A stretch of 64,000 nt of DNA from Bergeyella sp. (lineage in GTDB: Bacteria > Bacteroidota > Bacteroidia > Flavobacteriales > Weeksellaceae). Of the stretch, positions 1 through 7,205 are shown piece by piece (position 1 is the first letter of the stretch; the number at the start of each line of letters is the position of its first letter). The translations under genes and the position numbers were made by a program. Location: assembly GCA_030263285.1 (NCBI GenBank), contig SZYB01000001.1, forward strand, positions 310,001-374,000, given 5' to 3'. Under the pieces are notes generated by a model. The model ran no database searches and was not told where the DNA came from. It saw only the letters and a program-made list of their open reading frames with translations.

Positions 1-1910
1 ATTTTCACCTTTTGCAAAGTGTACAGAGAGGTCTGGAGTTTCTTCTTACCCTGCCCGTTTTTTTCTATAGTGGGGGCTTTATACTAAAACGAGGTTATCG
101 TTCATTCAGAACCTTAAACCTCAATATGTTTTCCCTTATTTTTTTGGGAGTAGGAGTGGCTTTTGTCTTTAGTACAGGGGTTCTTGTTTTTTCGGAGTAT
201 ATACCGAACAGATTGTATTCTTCCGGATATCTTCCGGTGTATTTTGAATCGGTAGTGGCGATTATTACTCTGGTAATTTTTGGGCAGATGTTGGAAGCCA
301 AAGCGCACGAAAAAACAAACAAAGCAGTAGAGAAATTAATGAATTTGGCTCCGGAGACGGCCCATAAAATAACCGGTAACAAAGAGACAGAAGTAAAGAT
401 ATCTGAGATAAAGGTGGGCGATACATTAAGGATAAGACCCGGAGACAAAATACCTGCAGACGGAAAAATCACGGAGGGTCAGTCTACCGTAGATGAAAGT
501 ATGATGACGGGAGAGCATTTGCCTGTAGATAAGAAGAAAAATGATTCGGTAAAAGCGGGAACTCTTAATTTGGAAGGCACTTTTATTATGCTGGTGGAGA
601 CCGTGGGAGAAGAAACCCTTTTGGCAAGAGTGATAAAAATGGTAAATGAAGCCAGTAGAAGTAAGGCGCCGATACAAAATTTGGCAGATAAAGTTTCAAA
701 GATATTTGTTCCTATCGTTATACTTATTTCTGTACTCACATTTTTGGGCTGGCTCTTTTGGGGTAAAGAGAACGTATGGGCTCTTGCCCTCATGAACGCG
801 GTCTCTGTACTTATCATTGCTTGTCCCTGCGCTTTAGGTTTAGCCACGCCTATGAGTCTTATGGTGGGACTGGGCAAAGGTGCAGAACATGGGATTCTCA
901 TAAAAAACGCTTCGGCATTAGAACAGATGAATCGGTTGGACGTGCTTTTTACGGATAAAACGGGTACCCTTACCGTGGGGAGACCAAAGATAAAAAGTAT
1001 AAAGACAATCGGAAACTTTACCGTAAAAGAGATGTTAGAGATTGCGGTAGCCTTGAGCAAAAACTCCACTCATCCGCTTTCCATAGCGGTTAGAGATTAT
1101 GCCATCGGGGAGAGAATAAATGATTCAAACATTGAGGATTTTAAGAACAGCATAGGACAAGGCCTGGTAGGCAAAATAAACGGAGAAGAGGTATTTATGG
1201 GGAACGAGAGGCTACTCGCTTCCATGGGTATTTCTCTTCCCAAGAAGGATATGGAAGAAATTATCAGAAATGATAAGAAAATGGGCGATACGGTATCTTA
1301 TATCGGAAGATCGAAGAAGGTTTTGGGAATCCTGAGTTTTTCTGACGAGATAAAATCGTTTGCAAAAAAGTCAATAGACTATCTTAGGAGGAATAAGGTA
1401 AAGGTAGTCATGCTCACGGGAGATACGGAAGCCTCTGCAAAGAGAGTGGCCGGCGAGCTGGGCATCAGAGAGTACAGAGCACAATGTCTGCCCGAAGATA
1501 AGATACAAGAAATAAGTAAATACCAGAAAAACGGAAAAATCGTGGCAATGGCTGGAGACGGGATTAATGATGCTCCGGCGCTTACGAAGGCAGATATTGG
1601 GATCGCTATGGGTACAGGAAGCGACATTGCAATAGAAAGTGCAGAAATAACTCTCCTTAAAGGGGATATTACGGGAGTCGTAAAGGCAAAAATTTTAAGT
1701 AAAAAGTTATTAACAAACATAAAGCAGAATTTATATTTTGCTTTTTTGTATAATGTTCTAGGAATTCCGATTGCAGCAGGACTCTTATATCCTCTATTCG
1801 GTATTTTATTGAGTCCAGAGATGGCTGCTGTAGCCATGAGTTTAAGCTCGGTTTCTGTGATTATCAATGCACTAAGGCTCAGGAAAACAGAACTTTACAT
1901 TGACTCGTAA
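1..1910 (+). CDS. Copper-type heavy-metal P-type ATPase (5' end off window)
   Basis: This is a P1B-type ATPase that pumps a soft metal, most likely Cu(I) or Ag(I), across the inner membrane. The frame is open to the left edge, so the N-terminal metal-binding region is missing. Counting from the first TTG at 12, I see the actuator TGE at residues 166-168, the membrane CPC metal motif at 271-273, the phosphorylation motif DKTGT at 315-319, then TGD and GDGxNDAP hinge motifs and two C-terminal membrane helices. CPC together with the following sequence (MSLMVGLGKGAEHG) resembles the CopA/SilP copper branch; the metal is an inference from family. The stop is TAA at 1908-1910. The next genes are convergent, so no operon partner is visible. 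Confidence 0.93.
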   Translation, partial: FHLLQSVQRGLEFLLTLPVFFYSGGFILKRGYRSFRTLNLNMFSLIFLGVGVAFVFSTGVLVFSEYIPNRLYSSGYLPVYFESVVAIITLVIFGQMLEAKAHEKTNKAVEKLMNLAPETAHKITGNKETEVKISEIKVGDTLRIRPGDKIPADGKITEGQSTVDESMMTGEHLPVDKKKNDSVKAGTLNLEGTFIMLVETVGEETLLARVIKMVNEASRSKAPIQNLADKVSKIFVPIVILISVLTFLGWLFWGKENVWALALMNAVSVLIIACPCALGLATPMSLMVGLGKGAEHGILIKNASALEQMNRLDVLFTDKTGTLTVGRPKIKSIKTIGNFTVKEMLEIAVALSKNSTHPLSIAVRDYAIGERINDSNIEDFKNSIGQGLVGKINGEEVFMGNERLLASMGISLPKKDMEEIIRNDKKMGDTVSYIGRSKKVLGILSFSDEIKSFAKKSIDYLRRNKVKVVMLTGDTEASAKRVAGELGIREYRAQCLPEDKIQEISKYQKNGKIVAMAGDGINDAPALTKADIGIAMGTGSDIAIESAEITLLKGDITGVVKAKILSKKLLTNIKQNLYFAFLYNVLGIPIAAGLLYPLFGILLSPEMAAVAMSLSSVSVIINALRLRKTELYIDS

Positions 1911-1952
1911 AGATAAAAACAGGAAAGCAGAGTAGAAAAAAATTATAGATTT

Positions 1953-2306
1953 TTATTCGGGGTTTGTGCTGTCGCTTACCAGTATGAAAATTTCTTCGTT
2001 CGGTTTTTTCATAAAATAGTTTTCGCGAGAAAATTTTTCTTTCTCTTCTTTGTCGTTCATGAGTTGGTTATAAAAACGGTGGCTTTTTTCGTACTCGGTT
2101 TTATAGTAGAGACGCTGTTTTTCGTATCTGTCAATCTCTTGATTGAGCTGATGGATCACAAGAAAAGAATTGCTGTCAAAAAAGACCATCCATACCAGAA
2201 ATAGTAAAATGGTAACAGAATATTTATTGAGCAGTAATTTAAAAACAAATTTTTGGAAAAAGAAGCTCTGAGATTTTTCGTAATTCTTGTTCGTCCCTCT
2301 TTTCAT
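1953..2306 (-). CDS. divIC: Septum formation initiator family protein (DivIC/FtsB-like)
   Basis: A small bitopic division protein of about 117 residues. It has a basic N-terminus, one transmembrane helix at about residues 25-45 (SVTILLFLVWMVFF), then a charged coiled coil (LNQEIDRYEKQRLYYKTEYE) and an ENYFMKKPNEEIF segment typical of the DivIC/FtsB family, which forms a septal complex with FtsL. A GTG lies one codon upstream of the ATG at 2306; I chose the ATG. It begins 7 bases after the udk stop, so the two are probably co-transcribed. The family assignment is firm. DivIC rather than another FtsB-like paralogue is inferred from its pairing with uridine kinase in this group. Confidence 0.82.
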   Translation of the reverse strand: MKRGTNKNYEKSQSFFFQKFVFKLLLNKYSVTILLFLVWMVFFDSNSFLVIHQLNQEIDRYEKQRLYYKTEYEKSHRFYNQLMNDKEEKEKFSRENYFMKKPNEEIFILVSDSTNPE

Positions 2307-2313
2307 CACAAAA

Positions 2314-2925
2314 TTATTTTTTTAAAGAATTATAAATTGCAGAGGTCAAAAAATCTATGGCCACATTGTTGTTTCTCATATTGGGGACTATAAGGTCGGC
2401 TTCGTTTTTTGAAGGCTCTATAAACTCCAGATGCATGGGTCTTAGTGTAGTCTGATAGCGGTGGAGTACTTCGTTTAAGTCTCTTCCCCTCTCTTGAGTA
2501 TCTCTTTTTATCCTTCTTATTAACCTCTCATCGGGGTCGGCGTGTACAAACACCTTAAGATCCAGTTCTTTTAAAAGTTCTGGATGGGAAAGTACAAGTA
2601 TCCCCTCCACAATCAGTACACTTTTGGGCTCTATATGAAGTGTGTCCTGAGTTCTGGTATGTGTCACGAAGCTGTAGATGGGTTGCTCTATATTCTCCCC
2701 ATTTTTCAGCGCACGTATATGCTCTATAAAAAGGGAAAAATCTATAGATTTCGGATGGTCATAGTTAAGATTTTCTCTTTCGGCGTAGGTGAGGGACTTG
2801 TTGTCGTGGTAATAATTATCCTGGGAAAGTACGCTTACCTCCTCTGTGTTGAGCTGCTGGAGTATTTTATTGACTACCGTTGTTTTTCCCGACCCCGTTC
2901 CTCCTGCAATTCCTATTACTAACAT
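2314..2925 (-). CDS. udk: Uridine kinase
   Basis: Phosphorylates uridine and cytidine to UMP and CMP in pyrimidine salvage. The start at 2925 places the P-loop (GGTGSGKT) at residues 8-15, as in the family; an in-frame start at 2988 would add 21 residues not seen in relatives. Other signs are the SQDNYYHD segment, the YDHPKSIDF substrate region and the RRIKRDTQERGRDL lid. The length of 203 residues is normal. It lies just upstream of the DivIC-like gene on the same strand. Confidence 0.93.
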   Translation of the reverse strand: MLVIGIAGGTGSGKTTVVNKILQQLNTEEVSVLSQDNYYHDNKSLTYAERENLNYDHPKSIDFSLFIEHIRALKNGENIEQPIYSFVTHTRTQDTLHIEPKSVLIVEGILVLSHPELLKELDLKVFVHADPDERLIRRIKRDTQERGRDLNEVLHRYQTTLRPMHLEFIEPSKNEADLIVPNMRNNNVAIDFLTSAIYNSLKK

Positions 2926-3098
2926 ACTTTGTTTTTTTCTGAATTGGAGATAATGAAGACGTAAGTTGTATCGAATACTGTACACCAAACGGGCAATGTA
3001 TTGTGTTGATTTCCAATTTAATAAATTCTATACCCCCGCAGGGGCAAATTACAAATTAATTTTTGAATATATCCAAGAGTTCTGATAATTTGGATAGT

Positions 3099-3106
3099 TA
3101 TCTTTG
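3099..3106 (+). promoter_or_regulatory. Promoter -7 element upstream of the DEAD-box helicase
   Basis: TATCTTTG matches the Bacteroidota -7 consensus TAnnTTTG and would give a leader of roughly 45 bases before the ATG at 3158. I see no clear TTG at -33, so this is a partial match. Confidence 0.4.
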
Positions 3107-3157
3107 TCTCAGATATTTTTTATAAGAATTTGACAGGACAGCTAAAGCAATAAATTT

Positions 3158-4456
3158 ATGAGCGTTACTTTTGCAGATTTCGGACTTTCCGAAAAGGTTT
3201 TGGATGTATTGGCAGAGCAGAATATCTTTATCCCCACCCCTATCCAGGAAAGAAGTTTTAAGCCTATACTATCGGGAAGAGATGTTATGGGGATTGCCCA
3301 GACCGGAACCGGAAAAACGCTGGCCTATTTGTTGCCTTCCCTCAAGTCCTGGAAATACAGCAAAACAGGAAATCCTACCATACTTGTGCTGGTTCCTACA
3401 AGAGAGCTTGTGATACAGGTGAGTGAGGTTTTATTGAGGCTCACAAAAAAACTTACTGCCAGAGTGATAGGGGTATATGGAGGAAAAAATATCAATACTC
3501 AGAAATTACTTTTTGATAATGGCTGTGATATACTGGTGGGAACTCCGGGAAGAGTAATGGATTTATCTATTGATCACGCAATCAATTTAAAAGAAGTGAG
3601 AAAATTTATCATTGATGAATTTGATGAGATGCTGAATTTGGGTTTTCGTTATCAACTTACCAATATTATAGAAATGCTGGGTAGCAAAAGACAAAATATT
3701 CTTTTCTCTGCTACTGTGACGGAGGCGGTAGACGAGATGTTGGACGAATATTTTAGGAATCCCGTGGAGATTTCATTGGTCAGATCCGGAACGCCCATAG
3801 AGAAAATAAGGCAATGGGTATATAGGGTAGAGAATTTTAATACAAAAATTAATCTTTTAAAATTTTTGTTGGCACAGGATAAAGAATTCAGAAAAATTCT
3901 TATCTTCTGTAACGATAAAAAGCGTGCGGACTCTCTTTTCACTAATGTAGAAAAAAGCTTTCCGGGGTGCTTTGATGTGATACATTCTAATAAGTCTCAA
4001 AACTATCGCCTTCATGCAATGAAAACGTTTGAATCCGGAGAACTTTTGGGTCTCATTACCACAGATGTCATGGCCAGAGGGCTTGACATTTCCGGTATTA
4101 CGCATGTAATTAATTTTGAGATTCCGGAAGTTCCGGAGCAATACATCCACAGAATAGGGCGTACGGGTAGGGCGGAAAAGGAGGGAGAGGCTGTGTCTTT
4201 TATGACAAGGAAAGAAGAAATGGCTCTTTTGGAGATTGAAATATTTATGAATAAAGAAATTCAAGAGAAGAGATTTCCGGACGGGGTAAAGATAAATCTT
4301 CAAAAAATAGCTTCTGAAAAGGAGGAGGTAAAAATGAAAAATCCAGTGAATGTAAAGCTTAGTGGGGGGAAAGGTGCTTTTCATGAAAAAAAGGAGAAAA
4401 ACAAGAAAATTAACCTTAGAGGATCAGGCAAGAGAACCGTCTCCAAAAAATATTGA
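3158..4456 (+). CDS. DEAD-box ATP-dependent RNA helicase
   Basis: An ATP-dependent RNA-unwinding protein of 432 residues with two RecA-like domains. Visible motifs: the Q motif (IPTPIQ, about 25-30), Walker A (AQTGTGKT, about 47-54), PTREL (80-84), GTPGR (128-132), motif II at about 153-156, FSAT (183-186), the ARGLDI region and HRIGRTGR near 331-338. Motif II reads DEFD instead of DEAD; the first two acidic residues needed for ATP hydrolysis remain. The C-terminal 60 residues are rich in lysine and probably bind RNA. It looks monocistronic. The substrate (ribosome assembly, cold shock or mRNA decay) cannot be read from sequence. Confidence 0.93.
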   Translation: MSVTFADFGLSEKVLDVLAEQNIFIPTPIQERSFKPILSGRDVMGIAQTGTGKTLAYLLPSLKSWKYSKTGNPTILVLVPTRELVIQVSEVLLRLTKKLTARVIGVYGGKNINTQKLLFDNGCDILVGTPGRVMDLSIDHAINLKEVRKFIIDEFDEMLNLGFRYQLTNIIEMLGSKRQNILFSATVTEAVDEMLDEYFRNPVEISLVRSGTPIEKIRQWVYRVENFNTKINLLKFLLAQDKEFRKILIFCNDKKRADSLFTNVEKSFPGCFDVIHSNKSQNYRLHAMKTFESGELLGLITTDVMARGLDISGITHVINFEIPEVPEQYIHRIGRTGRAEKEGEAVSFMTRKEEMALLEIEIFMNKEIQEKRFPDGVKINLQKIASEKEEVKMKNPVNVKLSGGKGAFHEKKEKNKKINLRGSGKRTVSKKY

Positions 4457-4656
4457 ACGAACAGAGCACAACAAAAACGAAAAACAAAATCAGGAAAAAA
4501 GAAATAGTGGTGTAATCTTAAATTACCGAAGTTGAACCAAATTTTATTCTTTATTTTCAATCACAATTGGCAGACGGAGTCCGCTTTTTACAAGCTTTCC
4601 CACAAATACGGCAGAGATGAATTTTTCTGAAAAGAGAGTGGTCATGCAATTTCCGC

Positions 4657-4686
4657 TTGTTATCAAGGAATGGGTTTATACCTTTG
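4657..4686 (+). promoter_or_regulatory. Promoter-like TTG-N19-TACCTTTG with no gene downstream
   Basis: TTG at 4657-4659 is followed after exactly 19 bases by TACCTTTG at 4679-4686, an ideal Bacteroidota promoter layout. No ORF follows on this strand. A TTAC-N4-GTAA palindrome sits at the expected start site and a hairpin follows at 4732, so it may drive a short RNA. Confidence 0.45.
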
Positions 4687-4690
4687 TATT

Positions 4691-4702
4691 TTACATTTGT
4701 AA
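4691..4702. promoter_or_regulatory. TTAC-N4-GTAA palindrome, copy 1
   Basis: TTACATTTGTAA, the exact reverse complement of the copy at 7134-7145. It lies a few bases after the 4657-4686 promoter, where a bound repressor would block transcription. It is one of five copies in 2.5 kb. Confidence 0.45.
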
Positions 4703-4731
4703 TATTTTTGGCTTTATCAACAATAAAGAAC

Positions 4732-4759
4732 AACAAAGTAGAGTACGGTCTCTTTTGTT
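4732..4759 (+). terminator. Terminator-like AT-rich hairpin
   Basis: AACAAA, two unpaired bases and AGAG pair with CTCT and TTTGTT around a 6-base loop, followed by a T-rich run (TTATTTTTC). It could end a transcript of about 70 bases starting at the 4657-4686 promoter, or be a distant terminator for the helicase. The stem is weak in GC. Confidence 0.35.
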
Positions 4760-5165
4760 TTATTTTTCAGTAAAATTGAAATAGAATCTGTGTATACATA
4801 GGATATGAAATTTTTTTTAAAAGACATCAAAAATTCTCCGATTAATAAGCCTTTTGGTTTGTTTTTATAAAAATATCGTCAGAGATATTTTCCCATTGGT
4901 GCTCAATAAATTTCCTTTTTTCTTTACTCTTAGCGATTCTAGAAAAGCATTGTCCCCCAGGTTTGTTTATTTTTTTATTTACGTATTTATGACAGAGAAA
5001 ATTTTCTTATGGTAGACTGATGTGCAAAAAAATCATTTTCATTCTTTATTTTTCTAAATTCTGTTACCTGCTGAGTAGAATAAAAAAACCGAATGATAAA
5101 CAAAAAAATGGCAATTTTATTTTCAAAAGCTATTGTTTTGGTATAAAGAAGGTAGTAGAAAAAAT

Positions 5166-5645
5166 TTAAGGCTCATAACTATCAAATTTTCCATTTTCAT
5201 AAAGAATTAAAACCCTTTTTATAGCAGAGGGTGCGTTAGAAATCTCAGAATTGATTTCTTTTTTTATTGCAGAATTAGGGGAAAATAACCGATATTCTTT
5301 CCCTAATTTTGGGTTTTTAGTGTCAGATACAGTTGTAGGATCTCTGAAAAAATGGCTTTCTTTTTTATTATCCATAAAGTCAAATAGATCCGGAGCGGTT
5401 TCTCTTATATTTTTCTTTTGAACTTCAGGGGGAACAATCATTTGTCCCTGACCTTTGATAAGCCAATCCCATTCTATTTCCGGAAATCTCTCTTTTATTT
5501 TCATGATAAAGTCTAGCGAGGGTTTATTTCTCCCCGAAGTTATGTGAGAAACGGAAGACCTTTGTACCTCTATTTCATCGGCGAATTCGGTAGCGTTAAG
5601 AGCATAGTGCGCCATAAGTTTTTGTATTCTTTCCTTAAATGCCAT
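5166..5645 (-). CDS. XRE-family helix-turn-helix regulator
   Basis: A 159-residue DNA-binding protein. Residues 1-65 form a phage-repressor type HTH (NATEFADEIEVQRSSVSHITSGRNKPS) followed by the FPEIEWDWLIKGQGQM segment common in flavobacterial XRE proteins. The C-terminus ends in an IKRVLILYENGKFDSYEP block, also typical of this small family and possibly used for dimerisation. It has the same layout as the XRE gene at 59281, so the two look like paralogues. Two identical 15-base direct repeats, each containing TTACAAAAGTAA, lie directly upstream and suggest autoregulation. Its targets are unknown; the palindrome cluster around it suggests it may also control nearby genes. Confidence 0.85.
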   Translation of the reverse strand: MAFKERIQKLMAHYALNATEFADEIEVQRSSVSHITSGRNKPSLDFIMKIKERFPEIEWDWLIKGQGQMIVPPEVQKKNIRETAPDLFDFMDNKKESHFFRDPTTVSDTKNPKLGKEYRLFSPNSAIKKEINSEISNAPSAIKRVLILYENGKFDSYEP

Positions 5646-5660
5646 AACATCACAATCTGT

Positions 5661-5675
5661 AAGTTACAAAAGTAA
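5661..5675. repeat. 15-bp direct repeat, proximal copy (contains TTACAAAAGTAA)
   Basis: AAGTTACAAAAGTAA occurs identically here and at 5729-5743. Its core, 5664-5675, fits TTAC-N4-GTAA. Read on the minus strand it also contains TACTTTTG, which matches the promoter -7 consensus, so it could be an operator, a promoter element or both. It lies 16 bases from the XRE start codon. Confidence 0.55.
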
Positions 5676-5728
5676 AAACAACACAATCCTAATCTTATAT
5701 ACAACAATAACTAAATAAGTTTTGTTGC

Positions 5729-5743
5729 AAGTTACAAAAGTAA
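5729..5743. repeat. 15-bp direct repeat, distal copy (contains TTACAAAAGTAA)
   Basis: Identical to 5661-5675, 68 bases further upstream of the XRE gene and 31 bases downstream of the terC stop. The core is at 5732-5743. The paired spacing fits two operator sites for an autoregulated XRE protein. Confidence 0.55.
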
Positions 5744-5774
5744 TATTATAATTATACTATAAATGAGCAAAAAT

Positions 5775-6827
5775 TCAGTGAGAATTTTCCTGTTGTTTTT
5801 TGGGGAAAAAGAATGAAGCTAGTACACTTATCCCAAGTATGAGAGAGATAATGATGAGTGAATGATTCGTTCTAAAACCCATTTCTTCCAGATAGGTATG
5901 CAGAAGCATTTTTATACCAATAAAAACGAGAAGAAATGAGAGTCCTACTTTTAAGTAGCTTAATTTATCCAAAAATCCTGCAAGGAGAAAAAACATAGAA
6001 CGTAGACCCAGAATTGCAAATATATTAGAGAAAAATACGATGTATGGATCCTTTGTCACAGAGAAAATAGCGGGTATGCTATCCACGGCAAAAATAAGAT
6101 CTGTAACCTCTATAATGACCAGCACTAAAAAAAGTGGAGTGATTTTCCATACCCCTTGAAATCTGCCCCAAAATTTATCTTCCACATACCGGTCATGTAC
6201 TTTAAGGTATTTATTGGCAAATTTAACTACTGGGTGGCTATGCGTTTCCATAGTCTCTTTTTTTTCCTGCTCTATGAACATTCTAATACCGGAATATATA
6301 AGAAATCCTCCGAAAATGTACGGAATCCATTCAAACTTTTCTATAAGGGCAGCTCCCACAAATATGAAGATCAACCGCATGACAATTGCCCCAATAATTC
6401 CCCAAAATAGAACCCGGTGATAATAAGCTTTTGGTACATTAAAGGAGCTAAATATAAGTAAGATTACAAAAATATTATCTACAGAAAGAGCATATTCCAC
6501 AATATACCCGGTAAGGTATTCTACTGCCAAATTTTTTCTGTAAAGATGCAGACTGCTTTCAAGGTCTTTTGGGATTATTTTTATGGCATGGTGATGTCTC
6601 TCTGTTATAGCTTTTAATTTCTCTATACTGTCAATCTGATGAATCTGATCTCCGAAATAGAACAAAAAAAAATAAAAACCTATAGAAAACCCTACAAAAA
6701 CAGTACTCATGACAGCCGCTTTCTTTAAAGACATACCGCCACTGTTTTTATTGAGTATGCCGAGATCTAGTGCCAGAATAGCGGTAATGAAAGACAGAAA
6801 TCCTCCAAGAAATAAAAATTCACTCAT
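5775..6827 (-). CDS. TerC/Alx-family integral membrane protein
   Basis: A polytopic inner-membrane protein of 350 residues. The family signature is clear: an EYALSVDNIFVILLIF helix near the middle and a VIIEVTDLIFAVDSIPAIF helix later, each carrying the conserved acidic residues of TerC proteins. Alx-type members export manganese or supply metal to secreted enzymes; that role is known for the family and only inferred here. About nine hydrophobic segments are visible, plus a hydrophilic loop (ERHHHAIKIIPKD) near residue 95. A promoter -7 box and a perfect 20-bp palindrome lie upstream, so it is probably controlled by a DNA-binding regulator. Confidence 0.9.
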   Translation of the reverse strand: MSEFLFLGGFLSFITAILALDLGILNKNSGGMSLKKAAVMSTVFVGFSIGFYFFLFYFGDQIHQIDSIEKLKAITERHHHAIKIIPKDLESSLHLYRKNLAVEYLTGYIVEYALSVDNIFVILLIFSSFNVPKAYYHRVLFWGIIGAIVMRLIFIFVGAALIEKFEWIPYIFGGFLIYSGIRMFIEQEKKETMETHSHPVVKFANKYLKVHDRYVEDKFWGRFQGVWKITPLFLVLVIIEVTDLIFAVDSIPAIFSVTKDPYIVFFSNIFAILGLRSMFFLLAGFLDKLSYLKVGLSFLLVFIGIKMLLHTYLEEMGFRTNHSLIIISLILGISVLASFFFPKKQQENSH

Positions 6828-6847
6828 ACTTATATTTTTTTATTTTC

Positions 6848-6855
6848 CAAATATA
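6848..6855 (-). promoter_or_regulatory. Promoter -7 element for the TerC-family gene
   Basis: On the minus strand this reads TATATTTG, a full match to TAnnTTTG, 20 bases before the ATG at 6827. The 20-bp palindrome at 6875-6894 covers where the -33 element would be. Confidence 0.5.
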
Positions 6856-6874
6856 CCATATTTTATTGTTTTCA

Positions 6875-6894
6875 GTATTTACAATTGTAAATAC
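6875..6894. promoter_or_regulatory. Perfect 20-bp palindrome, candidate operator (TTAC-N4-GTAA copy)
   Basis: GTATTTACAATTGTAAATAC is its own reverse complement. Its centre is TTACAATTGTAA (6879-6890), the same core as the repeats before the XRE gene. It lies just upstream of the -7 box of the TerC-family gene, a typical repressor or activator position. Confidence 0.55.
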
Positions 6895-7133
6895 CATGGT
6901 TTTTTTCTCAAAATTATAGTACTTTCAATAGTGTTCCTCAATCAATGTCATCTACACCCCCCTAAATCACACTTAAAGCATACTTTATATAAAACTTTAT
7001 ATAAAAAACATAATAAATTGATTTACAATAACATTTAAATTATCGCTTTTTTAGTAGTATAGCGAGTCTGTCAAAATGACATATAAAATATTCATACACT
7101 AAGATCCGGCCCAGCCCCCTTTTTTGTTTTTTG

Positions 7134-7145
7134 TTACAAATGTAA
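7134..7145. promoter_or_regulatory. TTAC-N4-GTAA palindrome upstream of the M14 peptidase
   Basis: TTACAAATGTAA, identical in reverse complement to the 4691 copy. It sits about 25 bases upstream of the -7 element at 7171, next to the expected -33 region of the peptidase promoter. Confidence 0.45.
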
Positions 7146-7170
7146 TTTACTAAAGAAAAATAAAAATTAA

Positions 7171-7178
7171 TAATTTTG
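7171..7178 (+). promoter_or_regulatory. Promoter -7 element for the M14 peptidase
   Basis: TAATTTTG matches TAnnTTTG. A TTG that could serve as an early start codon at 7176 overlaps this box, which argues that translation begins at the ATG at 7206 instead. Confidence 0.5.
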
Positions 7179-7205
7179 GTATTCCGCTGCATAACTTATA
7201 CAGAG

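Larger units (their letters stand above)
4457..5165. other. Gene-poor region between helicase and XRE regulator
   Basis: No convincing gene in 709 bases. It holds a good promoter-like sequence (4657-4686), a TTAC-N4-GTAA palindrome (4691-4702) and a terminator-like hairpin (4732-4759). On the minus strand, a 43-codon open stretch at about 4550-4680 ends in GLRLPIVIENKE. It contains an internal ATG that would give a 33-residue peptide. I do not recognise it; it may be a gene remnant. Confidence 0.5.

Noticed and set aside
4457..5165. A full gene in the 709-bp gap
   Set aside because: No frame beyond about 45 codons on either strand carries a start and a recognisable family.
6960..7010. Direct repeat of ACTTTATATAAA near 6975
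   Set aside because: Very AT-rich, short and likely by chance; no other support.
7176..7205. TTG start of the M14 peptidase
   Set aside because: It overlaps the -7 promoter box, so transcripts would not contain it.
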